Below, piece after piece: positions 43,415-51,202 of a stretch of 64,000 bases of DNA. Origin of the DNA: Brevibacillus fortis (GTDB lineage: Bacteria > Bacillota > Bacilli > Brevibacillales > Brevibacillaceae); assembly GCF_003013395.1 (NCBI RefSeq), contig NZ_PXZM01000010.1, positions 62,001-126,000 of the forward strand, given 5' to 3'. Under the pieces are notes generated by a model. That model was given only the letters and a program-made list of their open reading frames with translations, did not search any database and was not told the DNA's origin. How positions within the stretch are numbered: the first letter of the stretch is position 1; each line of letters begins with the position of its first letter. Both the position numbers and the translations under genes were made by a program.

Positions 43415-44347
43415 ATGCGGTACGGAATTATCGGCGCGATGGATGAAGAAATCGCGCTTTACTTGGAAGCGATGCAAGAGACGACTACTGCCACCAAAGC
43501 AGGCATTACCTATTACACGGGTAAAATGGAAGGCAAGGATGTCGTGCTGTGCAAATCAGGTGTCGGCAAGGTGAATGCTGCGGTGACGACACAAATCCTC
43601 ATCGATTCCTTCCAAGTGGAACGTGTCATTTTCACAGGAGTGGCAGGAGCTGTTCATCCTGAATTAAATATCGGTGACATTGTGGTTTCGACGGATTGCA
43701 TCCAGCATGACATCGATGTGACACCGCTTGGCTTTGAACCAGGACAGATTCCGTTTACTGAGCAATGGACTTGGCAAGCGGATGCTGGGCTGACGCAGCA
43801 AGCGATCGATGCGGGTAAGGAGCTGGAAGCAGGAGTTCAGGTAGTGAGCGGGCGTATCTTGTCCGGCGACCAGTTCGTAGCCAGTCGGGAAAAGGTTCAA
43901 TGGCTGTATGAGCAATTCGCAGCGCACTGTACCGAAATGGAAGGGGCATCTGTTGGACAAGTATGTGCGATGAATGGTGTGCCATTTGTCGTGGTTCGTT
44001 CGATGTCGGATAAAGCAGACGGTTCTGCGCATGTGAACTTCGTAGAATTTACCAAGTTGGCTTCCCAGCGCTCCTACGCGATTGTCCGTAACATGCTGAC
44101 AGCTTCTCAAGCATCGACAGCTGCCGGAGTGATCGTCTACTCGACGAAAAACTGCGTGGATTGCGACATGGTAAAGAATTGGCTGACAGCAAAAGGTGTT
44201 TCTTTTGAAGTGCGCGATGTCATGACGAGTCGTGCCTATCAAGAGGAAGTGGAGCGCTTTGGCTTCATGGGTGTGCCTGTAACAGTCGTAGGCGATAAAG
44301 CGGTAAAAGGCTTTGCACCGTCTGAACTAGAAGAGCTTGTGAAATAG
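43415..44347 (+). CDS. mtnN: MTA/SAH nucleosidase fused to a glutaredoxin-like domain
   Basis: 310 residues; AGGGGG precedes the ATG. Residues 1-230 are a complete nucleosidase: E12 in GAMDEEIAL, FTGVAGAVHPELNIGD, EMEGASVGQV and SMSDKADG (catalytic Asp). It hydrolyses methylthioadenosine and adenosylhomocysteine. Residues 236-310 form a glutaredoxin/NrdH-like domain: VIVYSTKNCVDC (Cys247, Cys250), FMGVPVTVVG (cis-Pro) and GFAPSELEELV. The usual nucleosidase ends near 230. The frame is continuous, with no sign of a frameshift between the two. A physical link between SAM by-product recycling and thiol redox is unusual. Confidence 0.93.
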   Translation: MRYGIIGAMDEEIALYLEAMQETTTATKAGITYYTGKMEGKDVVLCKSGVGKVNAAVTTQILIDSFQVERVIFTGVAGAVHPELNIGDIVVSTDCIQHDIDVTPLGFEPGQIPFTEQWTWQADAGLTQQAIDAGKELEAGVQVVSGRILSGDQFVASREKVQWLYEQFAAHCTEMEGASVGQVCAMNGVPFVVVRSMSDKADGSAHVNFVEFTKLASQRSYAIVRNMLTASQASTAAGVIVYSTKNCVDCDMVKNWLTAKGVSFEVRDVMTSRAYQEEVERFGFMGVPVTVVGDKAVKGFAPSELEELVK

Positions 44348-44360
44348 TGTTTGGAACGAA

Positions 44361-44410
44361 AAAAAGCGTGCTGACCAGTACCCAAAGGTACGAGGGCAGC
44401 ACGCTTTTTT
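44361..44410. terminator. Bidirectional terminator between mtnN and acuC
   Basis: AAAAAGCGTGCTG pairs with CAGCACGCTTTTT with a long loop containing its own small stem. Confidence 0.88.
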
Positions 44411-44411
44411 A

Positions 44412-45569
44412 TTACTTCTCTGATCCAATTGGTGCGTACAGCATCGCACGTTCTAACGTAAGCCGATTTTTTCCCGTGATTTCTGCTCGTCGTGGGATTG
44501 TTGGGAATGGTTCGTCAAATAGCCGAGGTGGCAAAGGCAAATCCGTCTCAGGTTGCCAGCGCTTGAGCCAGCCTTTGGGAAGATCACCGTCCGTGAGAGG
44601 CTGATCGCTCATCTCACTCCATACCAGCGTCCACGCCCGCGGCACCACACGCCAAATATCGTAGCCCCCGCCGCCTACAGCGATCCAACGTCCCCCACAA
44701 TATTCATGAGCGAGTCGGTGAGCAAGCCTGGGGATGGCTTGATAAATCTTCATCGAGCAAGACAAATGGGTGAGGGGATCGTACGCATGAGCGTCACAAC
44801 CATTTTGGGTCAAGATGACATCAGGCTTGAAGCCAGCCGCTAGCTTTGACACCAGCTCTTCATACACTTCCAAAAAAGAATCGTCTTCCGTAAAAGCATC
44901 GAGCGGAACGTTGACAGAGTAACCGTAACCGCTTCCATCTCCACGCTCAGACAAATTGCCTGTTCCCGGGAAGAGATACTTTCCCGTTTCGTGGATGGAT
45001 ACAGTCAGTACATGGGGATCATCGTAAAACGCCCATTGAACACCATCTCCATGATGAGCATCTGTGTCGATATACAGCACGCGCGCATTCCAGTTTTTTC
45101 GCATATACGCGATCGCGACGGAGCAATCATTGTAGATACAAAATCCTGAGGCGCGTCCACGAAAAGCATGATGCAGTCCACCAGCGGGATTGAAGGCGTG
45201 TTCTGCTTGTCCACTCATAACCGCGTCCACTGCGCTTAACGTACCTCCGACGATCAGCGAGGACGCTTCATGCATGTTCGAAAAACAGGGAACATCCTCC
45301 GTTCCTAAACCATAACTGGCTGCCTGTGGTAGCTCGTGTTCACTATGGCCCTGATCGCGAACAAATTGGATATAACGTGGGTCATGCACCAGTGCGAGCT
45401 CTTCATCTGTCGCCTGGCGTGGAGTTAGGATGTCTGAATCATTGAGTAATCCGTAACTGCTCATCAGATCGTGTGTGAGGAGCAGACGACGCTGGTTGAA
45501 CGGATGATCATCATGAAAATAGTATTGCGTGTAGTCTGGAGAGTAGATCAGACGAGCATTTCGGCTCAC
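44412..45569 (-). CDS. acuC: Acetoin utilization protein AcuC (histone-deacetylase fold)
   Basis: 385 residues from GTG 45569, overlapping the acuB stop (GTGA). Zinc deacetylase motifs: NPAGGLHHAFRGRASGFC, YIDTDAHHGDGVQ, SIHETGKYLFPGTG and VGGGGYD. In B. subtilis AcuC deacetylates acetyl-CoA synthetase, reversing AcuA. Third gene of an acuABC operon. Confidence 0.95.
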   Translation of the reverse strand: MSRNARLIYSPDYTQYYFHDDHPFNQRRLLLTHDLMSSYGLLNDSDILTPRQATDEELALVHDPRYIQFVRDQGHSEHELPQAASYGLGTEDVPCFSNMHEASSLIVGGTLSAVDAVMSGQAEHAFNPAGGLHHAFRGRASGFCIYNDCSVAIAYMRKNWNARVLYIDTDAHHGDGVQWAFYDDPHVLTVSIHETGKYLFPGTGNLSERGDGSGYGYSVNVPLDAFTEDDSFLEVYEELVSKLAAGFKPDVILTQNGCDAHAYDPLTHLSCSMKIYQAIPRLAHRLAHEYCGGRWIAVGGGGYDIWRVVPRAWTLVWSEMSDQPLTDGDLPKGWLKRWQPETDLPLPPRLFDEPFPTIPRRAEITGKNRLTLERAMLYAPIGSEK

Positions 45570-46210
45570 TGGAGTATCCCTCCTTCCGTAGGGCCGATCA
45601 CGGAAAAGCCTTTGTCAAGGAGCAATTGGGTCACGATACGCGGATCAATCGTCTGTACCCGAAAAACAAGGTTCTTTTTCGCGGGCTTTTTCCCAGGAAA
45701 GACTACGACGCTCGTGACATTTACTTGGGCTTCGCGAAAGACTTGACTGACTTCTGCCAGCATGCCTACGCGGTCGTCTACTTCGACTTCGATATGGGAG
45801 CTAGGTTTGTTAACGCCGAATAGTTCGATCAAGCTAGAGAAAAGATCCGATTCCGTGATCAATCCTACGAGCCGTTTCCCTTCGACGATGGGTAGTGAGC
45901 CGATTTTGTGCTCGTATAGCTGGAGGGCTGCGTCTTCGATGAAGTCCAGAGGGTGGGCAGTAATGACTTGTTGATTCATGATATCGGCTACAGGCTTGTG
46001 CAGGACGGTGTCGTCATCGTCATGCGTCAGCAGGCGAGAGGGGAGCGCGTCTCGCAGGTCACGGTCCGAGATAATGCCTACGAGTGAGTCATTTTCAATG
46101 ACAGGCAAATGCCTGATTCTGTTTGCTCGGAGGAGGAGAAGCGCTTCTCCGATGGTAGTGGATGTCTGGATCGTGACAATTTTTTTTCGCATAATCTCTT
46201 CGATACGCAT
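45566..46210 (-). CDS. acuB: Acetoin utilization protein AcuB (CBS-ACT)
   Basis: 214 residues. Two CBS motifs (residues 1-135, with IRHLPVIENDSLVGIISDRDL and the second KIGSLPIVEGKRLVGLI) and a C-terminal ACT-like domain (VEVDDRVGMLAEVSQVF). Probably an adenylate-sensing partner of the acetyl-CoA synthetase regulators. AGGAGG precedes the ATG. Confidence 0.94.
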   Translation of the reverse strand: MRIEEIMRKKIVTIQTSTTIGEALLLLRANRIRHLPVIENDSLVGIISDRDLRDALPSRLLTHDDDDTVLHKPVADIMNQQVITAHPLDFIEDAALQLYEHKIGSLPIVEGKRLVGLITESDLFSSLIELFGVNKPSSHIEVEVDDRVGMLAEVSQVFREAQVNVTSVVVFPGKKPAKKNLVFRVQTIDPRIVTQLLLDKGFSVIGPTEGGILQ

Positions 46211-46244
46211 AAGAGTGACCTCCTGGAATCAAAAGGCATCCAAA

Positions 46245-46877
46245 CTAGTAAAGAAAACGATTTTGAAACCGAATAGCGTCAAAGGCGACGATTGTTTCTG
46301 GCGGTACACGCTTGCCGATTTTTGCCATTAGACAGTTGGCGGGATGTGAGCAGATTTCCGGATCGTCTGTTGCCATCCAGCTTAGGCCAGCGCTGCCCAT
46401 GACCTTTTCCATAACCTTTCTGTATTGCCATACATCGAGTCCTGTTCCTTTCAGATCCCAATGCCAGTAATACTCGGTTGTAATAATGACGTAGTCTTCC
46501 ATGGCGTCGTCTAGGAAGGAGACTTCCAGCAGCTTCTTGGCTACGCCACCTGCTCGAACTTTATGACTGATTTCAATTGCGCCCAGCTCCAGCAAATCGG
46601 GCAGTTGCGCTTGTGACCATCGTTCCAGTGGATCGGGGTGCAGAAAAGTTGTGTAACCAAGTACGAGGTCACCTTCGCGTGCGATAATAATTCGCCCTTC
46701 CGGTAAATCAGCGATTTCGATGAGAGCCTCATGCTGCTGTTCAGGTATACGAAAAGCTTTCAGACCCTCATCAAAGCGTAATGAGGCCAGATGACTTCCT
46801 GTAATCGGTCCTTCGATGAGCAGCTCTTTGTTGTTCACCATTAGGCTCAATGAATGATAGCGTTTGACGTGCTCCAT
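46245..46877 (-). CDS. acuA: Protein acetyltransferase AcuA
   Basis: 210 residues from ATG 46877 (AAGGGGGGGGG upstream), the length of the B. subtilis protein; the frame is open 17 codons further. GNAT-like fold with IEISHKVRAGGVAKKLLE as the acetyl-CoA loop. It acetylates and inactivates acetyl-CoA synthetase. First gene of acuABC. Confidence 0.93.
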   Translation of the reverse strand: MEHVKRYHSLSLMVNNKELLIEGPITGSHLASLRFDEGLKAFRIPEQQHEALIEIADLPEGRIIIAREGDLVLGYTTFLHPDPLERWSQAQLPDLLELGAIEISHKVRAGGVAKKLLEVSFLDDAMEDYVIITTEYYWHWDLKGTGLDVWQYRKVMEKVMGSAGLSWMATDDPEICSHPANCLMAKIGKRVPPETIVAFDAIRFQNRFLY

Positions 46878-46905
46878 CAGTTCCCCCCCCCTTACGTTTG
46901 TAGAA

Positions 46906-46936
46906 AAACAGAGATGGCGTCTAACCATCTCTGTCA
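46906..46936 (-). terminator. Terminator of the penicillin-binding protein gene
   Basis: ACAGAGATGG and CCATCTCTGT are perfect complements with a seven-base loop; TTTTTC follows on the minus strand. Confidence 0.85.
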
Positions 46937-46950
46937 GTTGTTATTTCAGT

Positions 46951-49900
46951 TTATTCTGTGGTGTTGGCAGTTACGATGTTAGAATGTGGCGATTCTCCGT
47001 AACTGTTGACTGCGGTAATGTAATAGTTGCTGCCATTCGGTACTTCTGCTGCGTGTGTAAAGCTTGTGCTAGAAACGGTACCGAGTAGCAAATAGCCGCT
47101 TGCTGAGTCGGGGCTAAAATATACGTTGTACATCTGCTCAGATGAGCTGTTTCCTTTCCACTGCAGCTGCCAGCCGTTTGGCGTATTCTTGATGGACAAG
47201 GATTTCGGAGCAGAAGGTGGTGTGGCCGAATCAGGGTTTGTATTCGTGCCTTCCGATCCGTCTGGTGGGGTAGTGCCAGTTCCACCTGGTTCTGTTTGCC
47301 CATTCCCGTTATTGTCCGTCGGATTCGAGTTACCTGTTTCCGTACCTTGATTCGGATCAGGCAACTGCCATGTCTGCGTGGAACCGACAGAAGCGATTGC
47401 GGAAGGCTGCGATTCATGGCCAGCGATATCCACAGAAGTGACATAATAGCCTAAATCTCTGTGGGCTGCAGTCGTATCTGCAAAAGTCAATTCGGATGGA
47501 TCTTTCACAGTCGCTACTTTGACAAAGCCATTCTGCACATCCGCGCGGTAGATACGATAACCGACCAAGTCAGCTTCTTTGGCTGATTGCCAGGTAAGCG
47601 TAATTTGCTTGCCTGAGCCCGTAGCTGTTACACCGCTTGGCGAAGCTGGCGTTCCACCTTGCTCTGTACGAGGATCTTCCTTGTCAGGCAGGCGTTGCTC
47701 CCAATCTGGTGGTTGGGTGGCGACCCTACTGTTTTTCGCTTGAATCTGCTCCTTGGTAGGAAGCGGATCTGGTGAGCGGTAGAAGACGCCTTCGGTAACA
47801 AAATCTTCCGGTGTTCCTTCCTTCGCCAAATACCGTTCGCCGTTATACGTAATGAGGCGTGCTTTTTGGTGGGTATCGTCTACCTTTGTCGGAACGAACT
47901 TGCTGTTGAACAAATCGGTAATCAAATGGCCAGCTTCTTTTGAAAGCTCACTTGGCAATAGACCTGATTTCGAGTCAACAGTCGCACTGACAACTCCTGC
48001 CGGCTTTTTGAAGGTGGAATCAGGAGGTGAAAGGTTCGGATGCTTTGCAATGACATCCTTCATGACCTTACCCCATACAACCATCGGAACATATTTGTCC
48101 GCGTCTGGCATTGGATATGGCTCGTCAAAACCAACCCATACCCCCATGGACAGCTCTGGCGTGTAACCGACGAAATAGAGGTCGTTGCTGTTGTTCGTTG
48201 TTCCGGTTTTACCTGCCACATCGACTTTGCGCGGCACGTATTTGCGGATGTGTGTACCTGTACCGTTATTTACGACGGAACGCATCATATCAGTGATCAA
48301 GTATGCCGTTTGTTCGCTGTACACTTGTACAGGTTTGTTCTCATGGCGATAAATCACTTTTCCGGTGTTATCCTCAATTCGGTCAATCAGATAGGCATCC
48401 ACGAAAGAACCGTGATTTGCGAATGTCCCATAGGCGTTTGTAATTTCCTCGACAGTTGTTCCATAGGTAAGACCGCCAATTACGCCAGTGGCTGCATAGT
48501 TGTCAGCATCCACCAATGTTGTGATTCCCATTTTCTTCACGTATTCGAGAGCCGTTGGAATGCCAACTTTCAAATACGTCTTGATCGCCGGAATGTTCCA
48601 GGACATCCGCAGTGCTTCGCGGGTACTCATCATCCCTTGCCATTTGTTGTTCCAGTTCTTAGGTAAATGGGAACCGTTCTGGCCGTCAGCGAGTAGCACC
48701 GGAGCGTCATCGATTGGGGATGCTGGCTGGAGCAATCCCAGTTCAAAAGCAGGAGCATAAGCTGCAAGTGGCTTCATGGCCGAACCAGGCTGGCGTGGTA
48801 CGGTGGCGTGGTTCGTCTGTTCCACCTTGAAGTCACGTCCTCCGATCATGCCGAGGATGGCTCCTGTTTTGTTGTGAATCAGCATTGCGCCGACTTCTTC
48901 CAGAGCATTTTCGATTTTCTCTGTTTTGCCGTTTGAGCGACGAATCGTATAGGTACGATTCTTACCGAAGTTTTTCGGATCGGCTGCAACAGCCTGCATG
49001 ATGTCATATACGCTCTTGTCGATTGTGGTATGTATCTTGTACCCTTTTCGCAGGATGTCGCGACGTTTCTCTTCAACCAGTTGTCGGTATTCGTTGCGAC
49101 CGATAGTTGATTTGTCTCGACCTTTTTCCAAGAGGTCTGCATCTACAAGTTGACGCGCGGCACGATCTTCAATTTCCATCATCAAGAATGGCACTTCTCG
49201 ATAAGCTTGCTGCGTCGGTTTTGCTAGCTGTTCCTTCAAATCACTGATGACAGCTCCATCGTATTGGGTTTTTGTGATGTAGCCATTTTCCAGCATGCGA
49301 TCCAACACCATTTTTTGGCGTTCCTTACCGCGCTGATAACTTTCTGCACGGAATGGAGAGTAGGCACCTGGGTTTTGAATCATGCCCGCAAGATAGGAGC
49401 CCTCAGCGAGCCCGAGCTCTTTTACATCTTTGCCAAAGATTCCTTTTGCGGCAGCCTGAACGCCGTATACGTTTGAACCGTTGGCGTTTTTTCCGAAGTA
49501 AATTTCGTTCATGTAGGCTTCCAGAATCTGATCTTTGGAAAACATGCGCTCGATCCGAACTGCCGTAAATATTTCACGGGCCTTACGGGTGTGGCTAACT
49601 TCAGCAGAGAGGATCGTATTTTTTACAAGCTGCTGTGTAATCGTACTACCACCTGTTACGACAGGCTGGTTGGTAAATTCCTGAATCGCTCCACGCATGG
49701 TAGCTTGAAGCGAAACCCCGGTGTGGTGGTAGTAGTTATGGTCCTCAGTTGCGATGATGGCATTAATTAAATAGGGAGAAACGTCTGCTTTCTTCACTAA
49801 ACGTCGATCGCCTTCTTCGGCCCGTAATTGGCCGATCAGAGAGCCGTCGTTGTAGTAGGCGAATCCAGTCAGATAGTTGGTGAAGATTTTATTCTCCAGT

Positions 49901-50091
49901 TCCTCCTTGCTGCGCACAGGCTCGTCCTTCACGAGTGCGGCAACATAACCTGTCACGATTCCTCCCGCTAATGCAGCTCCCATTAGCCCTAGTACGAAGA
50001 CGATTTGGAAGATGATCCAGAACGTTCTACCACGGCTTCTGCGTCGCTTTTTCTTCGTCGGTTCAGAGGAAGATGTGTGGTTATTCGACAT
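46951..50091 (-). CDS. Class A penicillin-binding protein (PBP1a type) with C-terminal fibronectin-like repeats
   Basis: 1046 residues. A Lys/Arg-rich cytoplasmic tail and one membrane helix (about 22-52) lead to the GT51 glycosyltransferase (ATEDHNYYHHTGVSL, TGGSTITQQLVKN). The transpeptidase has GSAMKPLAAY (Ser nucleophile and Lys), SWN and GKTGTTNNSND. After about residue 800 come a Pro/Asp/Thr-rich linker and two fibronectin type III-like modules (ending near NLGYYVTSVDIAGHES and SNYYITAVNSYGE) separated by a Gly/Asn/Thr-rich spacer. It builds and crosslinks peptidoglycan; the repeats may bind polysaccharide or other wall proteins. It is immediately downstream of rpsD on the same strand. 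Confidence 0.94.
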   Translation of the reverse strand: MSNNHTSSSEPTKKKRRRSRGRTFWIIFQIVFVLGLMGAALAGGIVTGYVAALVKDEPVRSKEELENKIFTNYLTGFAYYNDGSLIGQLRAEEGDRRLVKKADVSPYLINAIIATEDHNYYHHTGVSLQATMRGAIQEFTNQPVVTGGSTITQQLVKNTILSAEVSHTRKAREIFTAVRIERMFSKDQILEAYMNEIYFGKNANGSNVYGVQAAAKGIFGKDVKELGLAEGSYLAGMIQNPGAYSPFRAESYQRGKERQKMVLDRMLENGYITKTQYDGAVISDLKEQLAKPTQQAYREVPFLMMEIEDRAARQLVDADLLEKGRDKSTIGRNEYRQLVEEKRRDILRKGYKIHTTIDKSVYDIMQAVAADPKNFGKNRTYTIRRSNGKTEKIENALEEVGAMLIHNKTGAILGMIGGRDFKVEQTNHATVPRQPGSAMKPLAAYAPAFELGLLQPASPIDDAPVLLADGQNGSHLPKNWNNKWQGMMSTREALRMSWNIPAIKTYLKVGIPTALEYVKKMGITTLVDADNYAATGVIGGLTYGTTVEEITNAYGTFANHGSFVDAYLIDRIEDNTGKVIYRHENKPVQVYSEQTAYLITDMMRSVVNNGTGTHIRKYVPRKVDVAGKTGTTNNSNDLYFVGYTPELSMGVWVGFDEPYPMPDADKYVPMVVWGKVMKDVIAKHPNLSPPDSTFKKPAGVVSATVDSKSGLLPSELSKEAGHLITDLFNSKFVPTKVDDTHQKARLITYNGERYLAKEGTPEDFVTEGVFYRSPDPLPTKEQIQAKNSRVATQPPDWEQRLPDKEDPRTEQGGTPASPSGVTATGSGKQITLTWQSAKEADLVGYRIYRADVQNGFVKVATVKDPSELTFADTTAAHRDLGYYVTSVDIAGHESQPSAIASVGSTQTWQLPDPNQGTETGNSNPTDNNGNGQTEPGGTGTTPPDGSEGTNTNPDSATPPSAPKSLSIKNTPNGWQLQWKGNSSSEQMYNVYFSPDSASGYLLLGTVSSTSFTHAAEVPNGSNYYITAVNSYGESPHSNIVTANTTE

Positions 50092-50251
50092 AGTCTACGA
50101 CCCCCTAGCATACCACCTGATTATACCATACGAGGAACCTAGAGGATAGAAGATGCGAAGGAGATAGCAAAATGTGTCAAAAACCGTTGAAAGTTGTCAA
50201 AGGATTCCGTGAGGTGTTGGAGCGGGCGAAAGCGTGGAACACAACAAATAC

Positions 50252-50298
50252 ATAAAAAAAAGAGCAGGCCGACAAGCGGCACTACTCTTTTTCTTTTT
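50252..50298 (-). terminator. Terminator of rpsD
   Basis: On the minus strand AAAGAG..GCCG pairs with CGGC..CTCTTT, followed by a run of T. Confidence 0.75.
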
Positions 50299-50310
50299 AT
50301 CCTCAGACGA

Positions 50311-50910
50311 TTAACGGCTGTAGAACTCAACGATCAGAACTTCGTTGATTTCAGCTGGCATTTCTTCACGGTCTGGCAGACGAGTGAAGGTACCTTCAGC
50401 AGCAGCATCGTTGAATGTAACGTAGTTCGGCAGGAAAGTGCGGCTTTCCAGAGCGTCCTTGATCAGTTGCAGACCACGGGACTTTTCACGAATGGAGATT
50501 ACATCACCCGGTTGTACGCGGTAGGATGGGATGTTTACTTTTTTGCCGTTTACCAGGAAGTGACCATGGTTTACCAACTGACGAGCAGCTGGGCGAGTTG
50601 GAGCAAAGCCCATACGGTATACCACGTTATCCAGACGGGATTCCAGCAATTTCATGAAGTTTTCGCCCACTACGCCAGCCATTTTGCTAGCATTGTCGAA
50701 AGTGCGGCGGAATTGTTTTTCGTTAAGGCCAAACATGTGGCGCAGTTTTTGCTTTTCTTGCAACTGGATTCCGTACTCGCTCAGTTTACGACGGTTGTTG
50801 TGACCGTGTTGACCTGGAGGGAAGTTGCGTTTGATGTCTTTTCCTGTACCATCGAGGGAGATACCCAGACGACGAGCAAGTTTGTGACGAGGTCCTGTGT
50901 AACGTGACAT
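50311..50910 (-). CDS. rpsD: 30S ribosomal protein S4
   Basis: 199 residues, the usual length. It starts [15 protein letters not shown] and has the S4 RNA-binding domain ([29 protein letters not shown]). A primary 16S rRNA-binding protein that nucleates the small subunit. In Bacillales the gene stands alone and S4 represses its own mRNA through the leader, which fits the structure found upstream. Confidence 0.97.
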   Translation of the reverse strand: MSRYTGPRHKLARRLGISLDGTGKDIKRNFPPGQHGHNNRRKLSEYGIQLQEKQKLRHMFGLNEKQFRRTFDNASKMAGVVGENFMKLLESRLDNVVYRMGFAPTRPAARQLVNHGHFLVNGKKVNIPSYRVQPGDVISIREKSRGLQLIKDALESRTFLPNYVTFNDAAAEGTFTRLPDREEMPAEINEVLIVEFYSR

Positions 50911-51109
50911 GTATTCATTCTCCTTTAATATGGATTCGCAGGTGTTTACTTCCGGCAGGTTAGTTCCTACTTTATCTACACGAACTTCGGACGGTAGCGT
51001 TTCCGCATCGTGCTCCTCACAGATGTTCAGCCGCAGTCTGTCAAGGGAGGGAACTAAGAGGGTACATCCTTCCGTTTTTACCTACAATCAATGCTACCCT
51101 GTACACATA
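50911..51109 (-). promoter_or_regulatory. Structured rpsD leader (candidate S4 autoregulatory RNA)
   Basis: About 200 untranslated bases between the promoter and rpsD. TTAGTTCC (51050-51057 on the minus strand) and GGAACTAA (50960-50967) can form a closing helix around some 80 bases with further stems. Long structured leaders bound by S4 are known for rpsD in Bacillus. I identify it by position and pairing, not by alignment to a family model. Confidence 0.5.
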
Positions 51110-51115
51110 CATTCA

Positions 51116-51145
51116 ATAATACTAGGCGAGATATAGCAAAGTCAA
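51116..51145 (-). promoter_or_regulatory. Promoter of rpsD
   Basis: On the minus strand TTGACT (51140-51145), 18 bases, TATTAT (51116-51121). Confidence 0.65.
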
Positions 51146-51154
51146 GGGAAAAGA

Positions 51155-51199
51155 AGAGCGCCATCCGCCGCAAGAAGTGGGATGGATGGCGCTTTTTGG
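51155..51199 (-). terminator. Terminator of the YcdB/SLH gene
   Basis: AAGCGCCATCC pairs with GGATGGCGCT across a 17-base loop, with T-rich sequence after it on the minus strand. Confidence 0.8.
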
Positions 51200-51202
51200 G
51201 TA

